Below, piece by piece: positions 21,989 through 30,706 of a stretch of DNA of 64,000 bases (the stretch's first letter is position 1; each line of letters opens with the position of its first letter). The notes under the pieces were generated by a model. That model was not told the origin of the DNA and searched no databases. It saw nothing but the letters and a program-made list of their open reading frames with translations. Both the position numbers and the translations under genes were made by a program. Source of the DNA: Pontibacter sp. E15-1 (GTDB lineage: Bacteria; Bacteroidota; Bacteroidia; Cytophagales; Hymenobacteraceae); NCBI RefSeq assembly GCF_022601975.1, contig NZ_JAKVIR010000016.1, forward strand, positions 62,001-126,000. The letters are read 5' to 3'.

Positions 21989-22126
21989 TTAGGGAACAGG
22001 TTCATGATGATGCCACCAGGAGCGTTTTTTGAACAATAGACTGTTCCTGTGGGTGAACGTGTAATTAAAACAGTTATATGTATTACATAAAAATTGCGTG
22101 TTCGCGCACATTATTACACGATATCT

Positions 22127-22157
22127 ATTGTGTGTTCTGTTATTTCTGTTAAATTTG
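22127..22157 (+). promoter_or_regulatory. Bacteroidota-type promoter for SusCD pair 2
   Basis: TTG at 22128-22130 (-33) is followed after 19 bases by TAAATTTG at 22150-22157, an exact TAnnTTTG -7 box. Transcription would start near 22163, giving a leader of about 190 bases before the SusC start at 22353. Confidence 0.6.
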
Positions 22158-22352
22158 TTTCATTGAAAGCTTAAGAGGGTGTTTTTCAGTGTCATACAAA
22201 GTAATGTATGACATAATGATATATGCGTTCCTAAGTGTCTCAATAGTCTGTGCATAGCCTCTAGTCCAATATTCCATTCTACCCAAATAGCCTCCCATCG
22301 AAATAAAAAAACCTGACTGATTTAATCGAATACTAACTAAAGATAGTGCCTT

Positions 22353-25300
22353 ATGAAAAAATCTACTAGATTATCCATTCTGCTGTTATTGGCTGCCTCC
22401 ATGAGTGGGCCAGCCAATAGCCAGGTACTGGCCCTCTCCGGGACGAAAGACCCTGGCCAGCAATCGAGGCTGGCCAAAAGCACAACCACCAGCCCCCCGA
22501 GGCAGGTAACCGCCGTGCAGGGGAAGGTAATCTCACAAGATGGGAATCCACTTCCTGGTGTCACCGTCGTATTAAAAGGCACACAAACCGGTGTGGCCAC
22601 GGGAGTAGAGGGCACCTTTAGCCTGAATGTGCCCAACGGCACCGGCACGCTGGTGTTCTCTTACATTGGCTATCTGACGCAGGAAGTTCCGGTTAACGGC
22701 CAGGCCATGGTGACCGTGACGCTGCGGGAGGACACCAAAACCCTGGAAGAAGTGGTCATAGTGGGGTATGGGGAGCAAAAGAAAGCGAACCTCACAGGCT
22801 CTGTCTCGACAATTGGTGCCGAGAAATTGGATTCAAGGCCAGTTCAGAACGTAAGCCAGGCACTGCAGGGCATCATACCCGGACTGAACGTGCAGACAAG
22901 CGGATTAGGAGGGGAGTTAAATCAGCCGCTCAGCTTTAACATCAGGGGCGCCGGCACGATAGGTTCTGGTTCCAGTAGCGCCGCACTGGTGCTCATCGAT
23001 GGTATGGAGGGCAACCTGAACGCCATCAACCCGCAGGACATTGAGTCGGTGACGGTGTTGAAAGACGCGGCCGCAGCCTCCATTTATGGCTCCAGGGCGC
23101 CGTTCGGCGTGATTCTGGTCACAACCAAAAAGGGTAAGGCCGGAAAAACGAGCGTTGGGTACAACAACAGTTTTCGGAGCGCAGAGCCAATGGGCCTGCC
23201 TACCATGATGGATTCCCATACCTTCGCCCTGTATTGGAACGAGGCGGCAGCCAACGGAGGGGAGGGCGCCAAGTTCTCACAGGAAGTGCTAGACCGGATT
23301 GTGCAGTACCAGAAGGGAGAAATCGACTTCAGCACGGTGCCTAATCAGAGTGGCGACAGGTTCCAGTATTATACCGGGTCTAACGGCAACACCGATTGGT
23401 TTAAGGAGCATTATAAAAGCCGTTCCTTCTCGCAGGAGCACTCAGTTAATGTAAACGGAGGCTCTGAGAAAACACAGTTCTACGCGTCGGGGGGATACCT
23501 GGATCAGGGAGGCTTGACCCGCCACGCAGGTGACGAGTTTCAGCGCTATACCCTTACCGGTAAAATAAGCACGGAAATAAGCAAGTTTGCCAAGTTCAAC
23601 TATACCTCCAGGTATATCCGGGAAGACTTCACCAAGGCAACGCACCAAACTGATTTGTTCTATCATAACATAGCCCGTCGTTGGCCTACTGTTCCGGCGC
23701 GTGACCCAAACGGGAATTGGTCTGACCCCAGTGAAATAGCCCAGTTGAGAGAGGGTGGCCGCGTGCTTGAGCAAAAGGACTGGATTTACCAGCAAGCCCA
23801 ACTGACGCTCACCCCGGCCAGTGGCTGGAACATCGTGGCTAACGGAAACTATAGAATCCTGAACAGGAACTACCACAGTGACGTGTTGCCTGCTTTTGCC
23901 AATGATGTGGCTGGTGAGCAGTTCGCAATTCCCGTAGGATGGAATTCAGCCGGGTATAGCTCTGTGTATGAGTACGCGCAAAAAGAGAACTATTTCAGCT
24001 CCAATATCTACTCTGACTACGAGTTTAAAATCCGTGACGGCCACAGCTTTAAGGTGTTGGGCGGATTTAACTCAGAGCTGACGAAATTCCGCACGCTGGC
24101 TGCCTCCCGCAGCGGCCTGATTACGCCTTCTCTCCCTACCATCAACACGGCAACTGACAACAGCAGAGCCGATGAGGGACAATACCAGCATTGGGCCATC
24201 GCTGGATTTTTCGGCCGACTGAACTATAACTACAAAGAGCGTTACCTGCTTGAGCTGAACGCCCGATACGATGGCAGCTCCCGGTTTGTAAGGGACAAGC
24301 GTTGGAACATGTTCCCATCTGTTTCGGCTGGCTGGAACGTTGCCCGCGAAGATTTCTGGTCGTTCGACAATTTTATCCAGTTGTTAAAGGTTAGGGGCTC
24401 TTACGGTGAGCTCGGGAACCAAAACACAAATAACTGGTACCCTTTTTATGCCACGATGCCTGTGAGCGTAGGTACTGGCAGCTGGCTGCTGGATGGTCAG
24501 AAAACCAATGTGGCCAGTGCTCCCGGCCTGGTAAGTAGCCTGCTCACCTGGGAGAGAGTAACCAACTGGAATGCCGGACTCGATTTAGGCATGCTCAGCA
24601 ACCGCCTGAGCCTGAACTTCGACTATTTTAAGCGCAAGACCTTTGATATGGTGGGCCCAGCCCCAGAGTTGCCGGTGACTTTAGGAACCGCGGTTCCGCG
24701 CATAAACAATGCGGACATGGAATCCTATGGCTTTGAAATAGAGGCCAGCTGGAACGACAGGCTCGGCGACTTTGGGTATGGCGTGCGTGCCGTGCTTGCC
24801 GATGACCAGCAACGCGTCACCAAATACCCGAACGAGACCGGGAATATCAGCAACTGGTATGATGGCAGAAGAGTGGGAGAGATATGGGGGTATACCACGG
24901 TTGGCATCGCGAAGACACAGGAAGAAATGGATGCCCATCTTGAAAAAGTCAACCAAAACGCGCTGGGAAGCAAGTGGGGTGCAGGCGATATCATGTATGC
25001 CGACCTGAACGGTGATGGAAAGGTTGACGCAGGAAAAGGAGTGTTGGGTGAGACCGGCGACAGATCGATCATCGGGAACAGCATGCCCAGATACAAATTC
25101 AGCTTAGACCTGACTGGTGACTGGAAAGGCTTTGACATAAGGGTGTTTATGCAAGGCGTGGGCAAACGCGACTATATGCCTAACGGACCTTATTTCTGGG
25201 GCGCCAGTGGTGGTATGTGGCAGTCTGCAGGCTTTGAAGAGCACATGGACTTTTTCCGTGATGAGGACTCGCCAATGGTGAAGGCTGGTGTGGCCGATGT

Positions 25301-25613
25301 GAACCTGGATGCCTATTACCCAAAGCCCTATTTCAACACAGGGAAAAATCAGCAGACGCAGACACGCTTTATGCAGAGTGCGGCCTACCTCAGGCTCAAG
25401 AATATGCAGCTGGGCTACACGCTTCCGAAAAACCTGACTTCTGTGGCGGGTGTCTCCCGTGCAAGAGTCTATGTGTCCGGAGAAAACCTGCTGACCTTCT
25501 CAAAGATGATAGACATCTTTGACCCAGAGTCTGTAGGCTTGAACGGGTGGAATGACGGAAAGACCTATCCGTTTGCGAAGGTGTATTCTGTTGGCCTTAA
25601 CCTTAACTTTTAA
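22353..25613 (+). CDS. SusC/RagA-type TonB-dependent outer-membrane receptor (pair 2)
   Basis: 1086 residues with a signal peptide MKKSTRLSILLLLAASMSG and an unusual ~45-residue linker before the carboxypeptidase-like domain (QGKVISQDGNPLPGVTVVLK). Then come the TonB-box region EEVVIVGYGEQKKANLTG, the plug (ALQGIIPGLNVQ, VLIDGMEG, SVTVLKDAAAASIYGSRAP) and a barrel ending LNLNF. It is the canonical VGYGxQKK type, distinct from pair 1, and probably takes up a different glycan. The SusD partner begins 12 bases downstream. The promoter candidate at 22127-22157 belongs to it. Confidence 0.95.
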   Translation: MKKSTRLSILLLLAASMSGPANSQVLALSGTKDPGQQSRLAKSTTTSPPRQVTAVQGKVISQDGNPLPGVTVVLKGTQTGVATGVEGTFSLNVPNGTGTLVFSYIGYLTQEVPVNGQAMVTVTLREDTKTLEEVVIVGYGEQKKANLTGSVSTIGAEKLDSRPVQNVSQALQGIIPGLNVQTSGLGGELNQPLSFNIRGAGTIGSGSSSAALVLIDGMEGNLNAINPQDIESVTVLKDAAAASIYGSRAPFGVILVTTKKGKAGKTSVGYNNSFRSAEPMGLPTMMDSHTFALYWNEAAANGGEGAKFSQEVLDRIVQYQKGEIDFSTVPNQSGDRFQYYTGSNGNTDWFKEHYKSRSFSQEHSVNVNGGSEKTQFYASGGYLDQGGLTRHAGDEFQRYTLTGKISTEISKFAKFNYTSRYIREDFTKATHQTDLFYHNIARRWPTVPARDPNGNWSDPSEIAQLREGGRVLEQKDWIYQQAQLTLTPASGWNIVANGNYRILNRNYHSDVLPAFANDVAGEQFAIPVGWNSAGYSSVYEYAQKENYFSSNIYSDYEFKIRDGHSFKVLGGFNSELTKFRTLAASRSGLITPSLPTINTATDNSRADEGQYQHWAIAGFFGRLNYNYKERYLLELNARYDGSSRFVRDKRWNMFPSVSAGWNVAREDFWSFDNFIQLLKVRGSYGELGNQNTNNWYPFYATMPVSVGTGSWLLDGQKTNVASAPGLVSSLLTWERVTNWNAGLDLGMLSNRLSLNFDYFKRKTFDMVGPAPELPVTLGTAVPRINNADMESYGFEIEASWNDRLGDFGYGVRAVLADDQQRVTKYPNETGNISNWYDGRRVGEIWGYTTVGIAKTQEEMDAHLEKVNQNALGSKWGAGDIMYADLNGDGKVDAGKGVLGETGDRSIIGNSMPRYKFSLDLTGDWKGFDIRVFMQGVGKRDYMPNGPYFWGASGGMWQSAGFEEHMDFFRDEDSPMVKAGVADVNLDAYYPKPYFNTGKNQQTQTRFMQSAAYLRLKNMQLGYTLPKNLTSVAGVSRARVYVSGENLLTFSKMIDIFDPESVGLNGWNDGKTYPFAKVYSVGLNLNF

Positions 25614-25625
25614 TCAACCGAAAGA

Positions 25626-27614
25626 ATGAAACGACTGATCAATAAAAAAATAAACACGGTACTGGCTTGCCTGGCCTTTCTTGGCCTTAGCGGTTGCGAT
25701 GAGTTTTTAGACCGGGAGCCACTGTCTGATGTGACACCCTCCAATTATCTTTGGAGTGAGGCCGACCTGGCGGCTTATACCATAAACCAGTATGATTTTC
25801 CGACCCATGGAGGTTGGGGGCCAGGGATTTATGGGTTTGACAACCACACGGACAACCAGGCAACTACCAATTCCTCTGACCGATGGGTCCCGGGTGAGTG
25901 GCGTGTGCCGCAGTCTGGCGGCGGCTGGAACTTTGGAGACATACGCCAGGCAAACTACTTTCTGGAAACCGTTGTGCCCCGTTGGAAGGATGGCAAAATT
26001 ACCGGCAACGCAAACATGGTTGCCCATTATGTGGGGGAAGGCTACTTCCTGCGGGCGTACGAATACTTTGGGAAAGTGCAGGCGTTCGGGGATTTCCCGA
26101 TCATCAAGAAAACACTTAAAGACCAAAAGGAGGAGCTTACGCAGGCCTCTAAGCGCAGGCCGCGAAACGAAGTGGCGCGGTTTGTCATCGCTGACCTCGA
26201 TTCGGCCATACAGTTGTTGAGCACAGCCCCTCCGGGAGGCACGAACCGCATTTCGAAATACGCCGCGCAGCTGTTCAAGTCGCGGGTGGCACTGCACGAG
26301 GCCACCTGGCTGATGTACCACAAAGGGACGGCGCATGTACCCGGCGGACCAGGCTGGCCAGGCCAGGGCAAGGTCGAGAACTTCAGCATTAATATAGACG
26401 CCGAGATAGACTTCTTCCTGACGCAGGCCATGGAAGCGTCGGCCGCGGTGGCAGATGCCATACCGCTGGTTGAGAACAAGAAAGGGAATGGGTATAACTC
26501 CTCCACAAACCCTTATTTTTCAATGTTTGGCGACCGTGACCTAAGCAGGTACAGCGAAGTGCTGCTATGGCGCCAGTATGACCCCACGCTGGGCATCAAC
26601 CATAACGTGAACCATTACATCAACCAGAATGGGGCAAACACGGGGTATACCAGAGGCCTGGTGGATAATTTCCTGATGAGCAATGGTTTGCCGATTTATG
26701 CGGCAGGCTCTGGCTACAAAGGGGATGATTATATCGCGGATGTGAAGGTGGAGCGCGACAACCGCCTGCAGCTGTTCATGAAGGCCCCGGGGGAGCTGCG
26801 TTATGTAGATAAGGCAAATGCAGATGGCACCCCAGTGCTGATAGACAAGCCCGATATTATCGGCTTAGAGGAAACCCGCGATGTGACCGGTTACTCTGTT
26901 AAAAAAGGCATGTCGTACCTGGCTGCTGAGTCTGAGGGGAGCAGAGGATCTACAGGGAGTATCGTGTTTCGGGCTGTAGAGGCCTACCTGAACTACATCG
27001 AAGCCGCTTACCTGAAAGAGGGAAGCGTCAGCGGGCAAGCCGAGCAATACTGGGCTGCCATCCGTGAGCGCGCAGGCGTTAACCCCGACTTCAGGGCTAC
27101 TGTAATGGCCACAAACATGCAGCAGGAATCCAATGACGATTTGGCTGCATATTCTGCAGGAAAGCTATTAACTGACGCGACACTGTACAACATCCGTCGG
27201 GAGCGCCGGAGCGAGCTAGTGGCGGAAGGCATGCGCTATACCGACCTGAAGCGCTGGAGAGCCCTGGACCAGCTGAAAACCGACCCTTATATTGTAGAGG
27301 GATTTAAAGTATGGGGACCCATGCAGGAGTGGTATAAAGATGAGGAAGGGAACTCGCGCCTGATTGAGGCGGACACTCCGGGAAAAACGGCTAATGTTTC
27401 CAAGCAATCGGAAAGCCAATACCTGCGGCCTTACCGGGTAAACCTGGCACCGAGCAACCTGGTAAAAGACGGCTATCGCTGGGCTTACGCTCACTATCTG
27501 GAGCCTATTGCCATACAGCACTTCCTCATTACCTCGCAGGATGGCGTCGAAACCTCAGTGATTTATCAGAACCCTTTCTGGCCGCTTCAGGCCAATGAAG
27601 GAGCAAAAGAATAA
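25626..27614 (+). CDS. RagB/SusD-type glycan-binding lipoprotein (pair 2)
   Basis: 662 residues, lipobox LSGC with Cys24, followed by the canonical CDEFLDREPLSDVTPSNY start of RagB/SusD proteins. Further family marks are EGYFLRAYEYF, IRRERRSELVAEGMRYTDLKRW and the end segment AYAHYLEPIAIQHFLI. It binds the glycan outside the cell and works with the upstream SusC. A 15-base-pair hairpin 18 bases after the stop probably ends the operon. Confidence 0.95.
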   Translation: MKRLINKKINTVLACLAFLGLSGCDEFLDREPLSDVTPSNYLWSEADLAAYTINQYDFPTHGGWGPGIYGFDNHTDNQATTNSSDRWVPGEWRVPQSGGGWNFGDIRQANYFLETVVPRWKDGKITGNANMVAHYVGEGYFLRAYEYFGKVQAFGDFPIIKKTLKDQKEELTQASKRRPRNEVARFVIADLDSAIQLLSTAPPGGTNRISKYAAQLFKSRVALHEATWLMYHKGTAHVPGGPGWPGQGKVENFSINIDAEIDFFLTQAMEASAAVADAIPLVENKKGNGYNSSTNPYFSMFGDRDLSRYSEVLLWRQYDPTLGINHNVNHYINQNGANTGYTRGLVDNFLMSNGLPIYAAGSGYKGDDYIADVKVERDNRLQLFMKAPGELRYVDKANADGTPVLIDKPDIIGLEETRDVTGYSVKKGMSYLAAESEGSRGSTGSIVFRAVEAYLNYIEAAYLKEGSVSGQAEQYWAAIRERAGVNPDFRATVMATNMQQESNDDLAAYSAGKLLTDATLYNIRRERRSELVAEGMRYTDLKRWRALDQLKTDPYIVEGFKVWGPMQEWYKDEEGNSRLIEADTPGKTANVSKQSESQYLRPYRVNLAPSNLVKDGYRWAYAHYLEPIAIQHFLITSQDGVETSVIYQNPFWPLQANEGAKE

Positions 27615-27631
27615 AGACCCTTTATAAGACA

Positions 27632-27664
27632 ATACAGGGTAGGTATTTTATACCTGCCCTGTAT
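27632..27664 (+). terminator. hairpin after SusCD pair 2
   Basis: ATACAGGGTAGGTAT (27632-27646) pairs with ATACCTGCCCTGTAT (27650-27664) with one G-T pair and a 3-base loop. No T-run follows, so it is a moderate terminator call. Confidence 0.55.
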
Positions 27665-27668
27665 CTTA

Positions 27669-27764
27669 GAGCATGTTTAAATTTTATTTTTGGAAGCGGA
27701 AAAGGTGAAGTCAGGTTCCTTGATGGACGTTTTGTAGCCCAAAAGATAAATTTTAAACATGCTC
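27669..27764. mobile_element. MITE-like element, copy 2 (internally shortened)
   Basis: It has the same ends as the element at 11071-11231 (GAGCATGTTTAAATTT ... AAATTTTAAACATGCTC) and TTA on both sides (27666-27668 and 27765-27767). About 65 bases of the interior of copy 1 are missing here, while the rest aligns closely. It carries no gene. Two copies, both with TTA flanks, make a mobile origin credible. Confidence 0.78.
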
Positions 27765-27899
27765 TTATGTAGTCTAGACAATGGCAAAACAACAGACCTT
27801 CTTCATTCCATACCCCTGCAACAGTTCAGCACCACTGCTATTCAGGTTCCGGACCTCGGGAGCATGTATAGGGTGCCGTGCTTTCAAGATTTTTCGCAG

Positions 27900-28067
27900 G
27901 GGCCTTATGCTTTTTTAGCAGTACACTGTATCGGCGCATGGACTGGTGTTATACCGACGATAGAGGTAGGTGAGGAAGCCTTTATGGAAGTGGACTGGAT
28001 GAGGGTATACGTCAATGGGAAATTTGACGAAAGCAGCCAGGCTGGACATGACGGAAAATTTTACTAG
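27900..28067 (+). pseudogene. C-terminal remnant of a GH16 gene
   Basis: The translation GPYAFLAV..IGAWTGVIP, then FMEVDWMRVY corresponds to the last strands of GH16 proteins; the intact neighbour has ALGGNWVGTI and MEVDWVRVY in the same arrangement. The part upstream of 27900 shows no GH16 motifs and no active site, although a frame stays open from 27759. So the tail of a second GH16 gene survives about 140 bases ahead of the complete one. A tandem duplication followed by deletion is the simplest reading (inference). Confidence 0.7.
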
Positions 28068-28201
28068 GCAACTAAACGAAAACTACCCGGGCAGCTTGAA
28101 GGCGATGTAGCGCGTATCTCTAAAGCATAAATCCGATCCGGTCGGGAATGCGATGAGGACGCATGAGCAATTGCAAAAGGCTGCCTGCTAAAAAGTTATA
28201 T

Positions 28202-29014
28202 ATGGAGATTCGGTTAATAATCCTTATAATGGTTTTTACTGCTGGCTGCACTGTTATGCCACAAACCCGGGAAGCTGAAAACTGGGCCCTGGTATGGGCT
28301 GATGAGTTTGAAAAAGACGGCGTGCCCGACCCGGCTAAGTGGGGCTTCGCATCGCGCAAGTCCGCTGACTGGGCCTGTTACTGCGCTGATACGTTGGCCA
28401 CAACCTTTGTGAAGGACGGCACGCTATACCTGCGGGGTATCCTGAGCCAGGACAAGGCAGACACGGTAAAGTATAAAACAGCCTGTATCCAGACAAAAGA
28501 TAAGTTCTCTTTTCGGTATGGCAAAGTGGAGGTGCGGGCTAAACTCTCGAAAGGCAAGGGCTCCTGGCCTGCCATCTGGCTCATGCCGCAGCACGCCAGG
28601 TATGGCGGCTGGCCCACTAGCGGCGAGATAGACATCATGGAGCACCTCAACCACGACAGCATCATCTACCAAACGCTGCACAGCCACTACATCGACAGGA
28701 TGCAGCAGAAAACAAACCCGGTATACTTTGCCACTGCACCATTGGCGGTGGAGGAGTACAATACCTATGGGCTGGAGTGGTACCCTGACCGGCTCGATTT
28801 TTTCGTGAACGGCCAGAAAACCTTCACTTACCCTAAAATAGAGAACGCCGATAGCAGACAGTGGCCCTTCGACGAGAACTTCTTTATCATTCTCGACCAG
28901 GCATTGGGCGGCAATTGGGTAGGCACCATCAACGACAAGGACCTGCCCGTTCAGATGGAGGTGGATTGGGTAAGGGTATACCAGCAAAACAGTGGGCAAC
29001 AGGCCAGCCTATAG
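28202..29014 (+). CDS. GH16 endo-glycosidase lipoprotein
   Basis: Start at 28202 gives MEIRLIILIMVFTAGC with lipobox FTAGC (Cys16); the ATG at 28163 adds a poor leader. The catalytic GH16 motif is complete: GEIDIMEH with nucleophile Glu142, Asp144 and acid/base Glu147. Other marks are WADEFEKDG, FRYGKVEVRAKL, GSWPAIWLMP and the terminal EVDWVRVY. GH16 covers laminarinases, agarases and keratan-sulfate or mucin endo-beta-galactosidases. The family alone does not fix the substrate. The neighbouring sulfatases, GH29 and GH20 genes, and the known gut Bacteroidetes GH16 O-glycanases, favour an endo-acting enzyme on poly-LacNAc, keratan sulfate or mucin chains (inference). Confidence 0.85.
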   Translation: MEIRLIILIMVFTAGCTVMPQTREAENWALVWADEFEKDGVPDPAKWGFASRKSADWACYCADTLATTFVKDGTLYLRGILSQDKADTVKYKTACIQTKDKFSFRYGKVEVRAKLSKGKGSWPAIWLMPQHARYGGWPTSGEIDIMEHLNHDSIIYQTLHSHYIDRMQQKTNPVYFATAPLAVEEYNTYGLEWYPDRLDFFVNGQKTFTYPKIENADSRQWPFDENFFIILDQALGGNWVGTINDKDLPVQMEVDWVRVYQQNSGQQASL

Positions 29015-29127
29015 TCTGGGTTGCGCGCCAGATAAAATGACGGATACAAACATGCAGCCCTACGCGGCCGAGAGTCGTGCACAGCCAGAATAAGGGCTTT
29101 TCTGAACTGGAAAAAGTAGTTTCTTTT

Positions 29128-30684
29128 ATGAAAATCTTTTGTCTCTTTCCTAGAATCACCCTGTGCGCATACCTGCCAATGCTATGGCTGGTGCTGCCAC
29201 TGGCTATACCGGGGCTAGCACCAGCAGCCTTTGCGCAACAGCGTCCCAATGTGGTCCTGATCTATGCCGACGACCTGGGCTACGGGGATGTGAGCAGCTA
29301 CGGCGCAACCAAGATTACCACGCCCAACCTGGATAGACTGGCCAGCCAGGGCGTGCGCTTTACGCGCGGCTACGCCACCTCTGCCACCTGCACCCCTTCC
29401 CGCTATGCCCTGATGACGGGCGAGTACCCCTGGCGTAAGCAGGGCACCGGCGTGCTGCCGGGAGACGCCGCCCTGATTGTGCCCACCGACAAAGCCACCC
29501 TGCCGGGCGTGTTCAAACGGGCGGGGTATGCGACGGGCATCGTCGGGAAGTGGCACCTGGGCCTGGGCGACGCCGTGGAGAAAGACTGGAACAAGGACAT
29601 TCAGCCGGGCCCCAACGAGGTCGGATTTGACTACGCCTTCATCTTTCCGGCCACTGCCGACAGGGTGCCCACCGTGTTCATGGAAAATCACCGCGTGGTG
29701 GGCCTCGACCCCTCAGACCCGATCCGGGTGGATTACCGCAACAAGGTTGGCAACGACCCTACTGGCAGCGAGCACCCCGAGCTGCTGAAAATGAAGGCCT
29801 CGCCCAACCACGGCCACGACAACACCATCGTGAACGGCATCGGCCGCATCGGCTACATGAGTGGCGGCACCAAGGCCCGCTGGACCGATGAGGAGGTGCC
29901 GCTTACCTTTCTGCAAAAGGCAAAGGACTTTATAGGGGAGCATCGGCAGAAGCCCTTTTTCCTCTTCTATTCCCTCACGGAGCCCCACGTGCCGCGCATG
30001 CCCTCTACTGTGTTCAAAGGCAAGAGCGGGCTTGGCTACCGCGGCGACGCCATTCTGCAGCTGGATTGGGCGGTGGGCGAAATTATGAAGGAGCTGGAGC
30101 ACCTGGGCCTGGCCAATAACACGCTCCTCATCTTCACCAGCGACAATGGCCCTGTGCTCGACGACGGCTACCAGGACGAGGCCGTGACCCGGCAGAACGG
30201 GCACCAACCGTCCGGTTCCATGCGCGGCGGCAAATACAGTGCTTTTGAGGCGGGCACGCGCGTGCCCTGGATCGTGAGCTGGCCAGGCAAGGTGAAGCCA
30301 GCCGAGTCGGCCGCGCTACTCTCGCAGGTAGACCTGCTGGCCTCTTTCGCCGGAATGCTGCGGCAGCCGCTGGACCCCACGGATGCCCCCGACAGCCAGG
30401 ACATGCTGAAAGCGCTGCTTGGCACCGACAAACGGGGCCGGGAGGCGCTGGTGCTACACGCCGGCACGCTGGCCATCGTAAAAGGCAACTGGAAGTACAT
30501 CGCGCCCGGTAGCGGCAGGGCCTACAACGAACTGACTGATATAGAACTCGGCAATTCCCCCGCCCCCCAGCTCTACGACCTGCGTCAGGATATCGGCGAG
30601 CGGCAGAATGTGGCGGCGCGGCACCCGGAAAAGGTGAAGGAACTGTCTGCGCTCCTGCAGCAAATAAAGCAGGCAAAAAAATAG
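29128..30684 (+). CDS. S1-family sulfatase 1, exported, Cys type (CTPSR)
   Basis: Start at 29128 (MKIFCLFPRITLCAYL...) gives a signal peptide ending AFAQQ; an ATG at 29077 adds 17 residues. Sulfatase core: PNVVLIYADDLGYGDV with the metal-binding Asp pair, and the formylglycine site CTPSR with Cys88. Further motifs are GKWHLG and FTSDNGP, plus a C-terminal LYDLRQDIGERQN region. It would remove sulfate esters from glycans in the periplasm after Cys88 is converted to formylglycine by a maturase not found in this window. The subfamily and position specificity are not assigned. Sulfatase 2 follows 22 bases downstream. Confidence 0.9.
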   Translation: MKIFCLFPRITLCAYLPMLWLVLPLAIPGLAPAAFAQQRPNVVLIYADDLGYGDVSSYGATKITTPNLDRLASQGVRFTRGYATSATCTPSRYALMTGEYPWRKQGTGVLPGDAALIVPTDKATLPGVFKRAGYATGIVGKWHLGLGDAVEKDWNKDIQPGPNEVGFDYAFIFPATADRVPTVFMENHRVVGLDPSDPIRVDYRNKVGNDPTGSEHPELLKMKASPNHGHDNTIVNGIGRIGYMSGGTKARWTDEEVPLTFLQKAKDFIGEHRQKPFFLFYSLTEPHVPRMPSTVFKGKSGLGYRGDAILQLDWAVGEIMKELEHLGLANNTLLIFTSDNGPVLDDGYQDEAVTRQNGHQPSGSMRGGKYSAFEAGTRVPWIVSWPGKVKPAESAALLSQVDLLASFAGMLRQPLDPTDAPDSQDMLKALLGTDKRGREALVLHAGTLAIVKGNWKYIAPGSGRAYNELTDIELGNSPAPQLYDLRQDIGERQNVAARHPEKVKELSALLQQIKQAKK

Positions 30685-30706
30685 ATACCTAAGTATGCAT
30701 CCAACC

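Noticed and set aside
27759..28067. 102-codon frame as a functional small gene
   Set aside because: The start lies in the right end of the MITE, there is no signal or complete domain, and the end matches only the tail of GH16 proteins.
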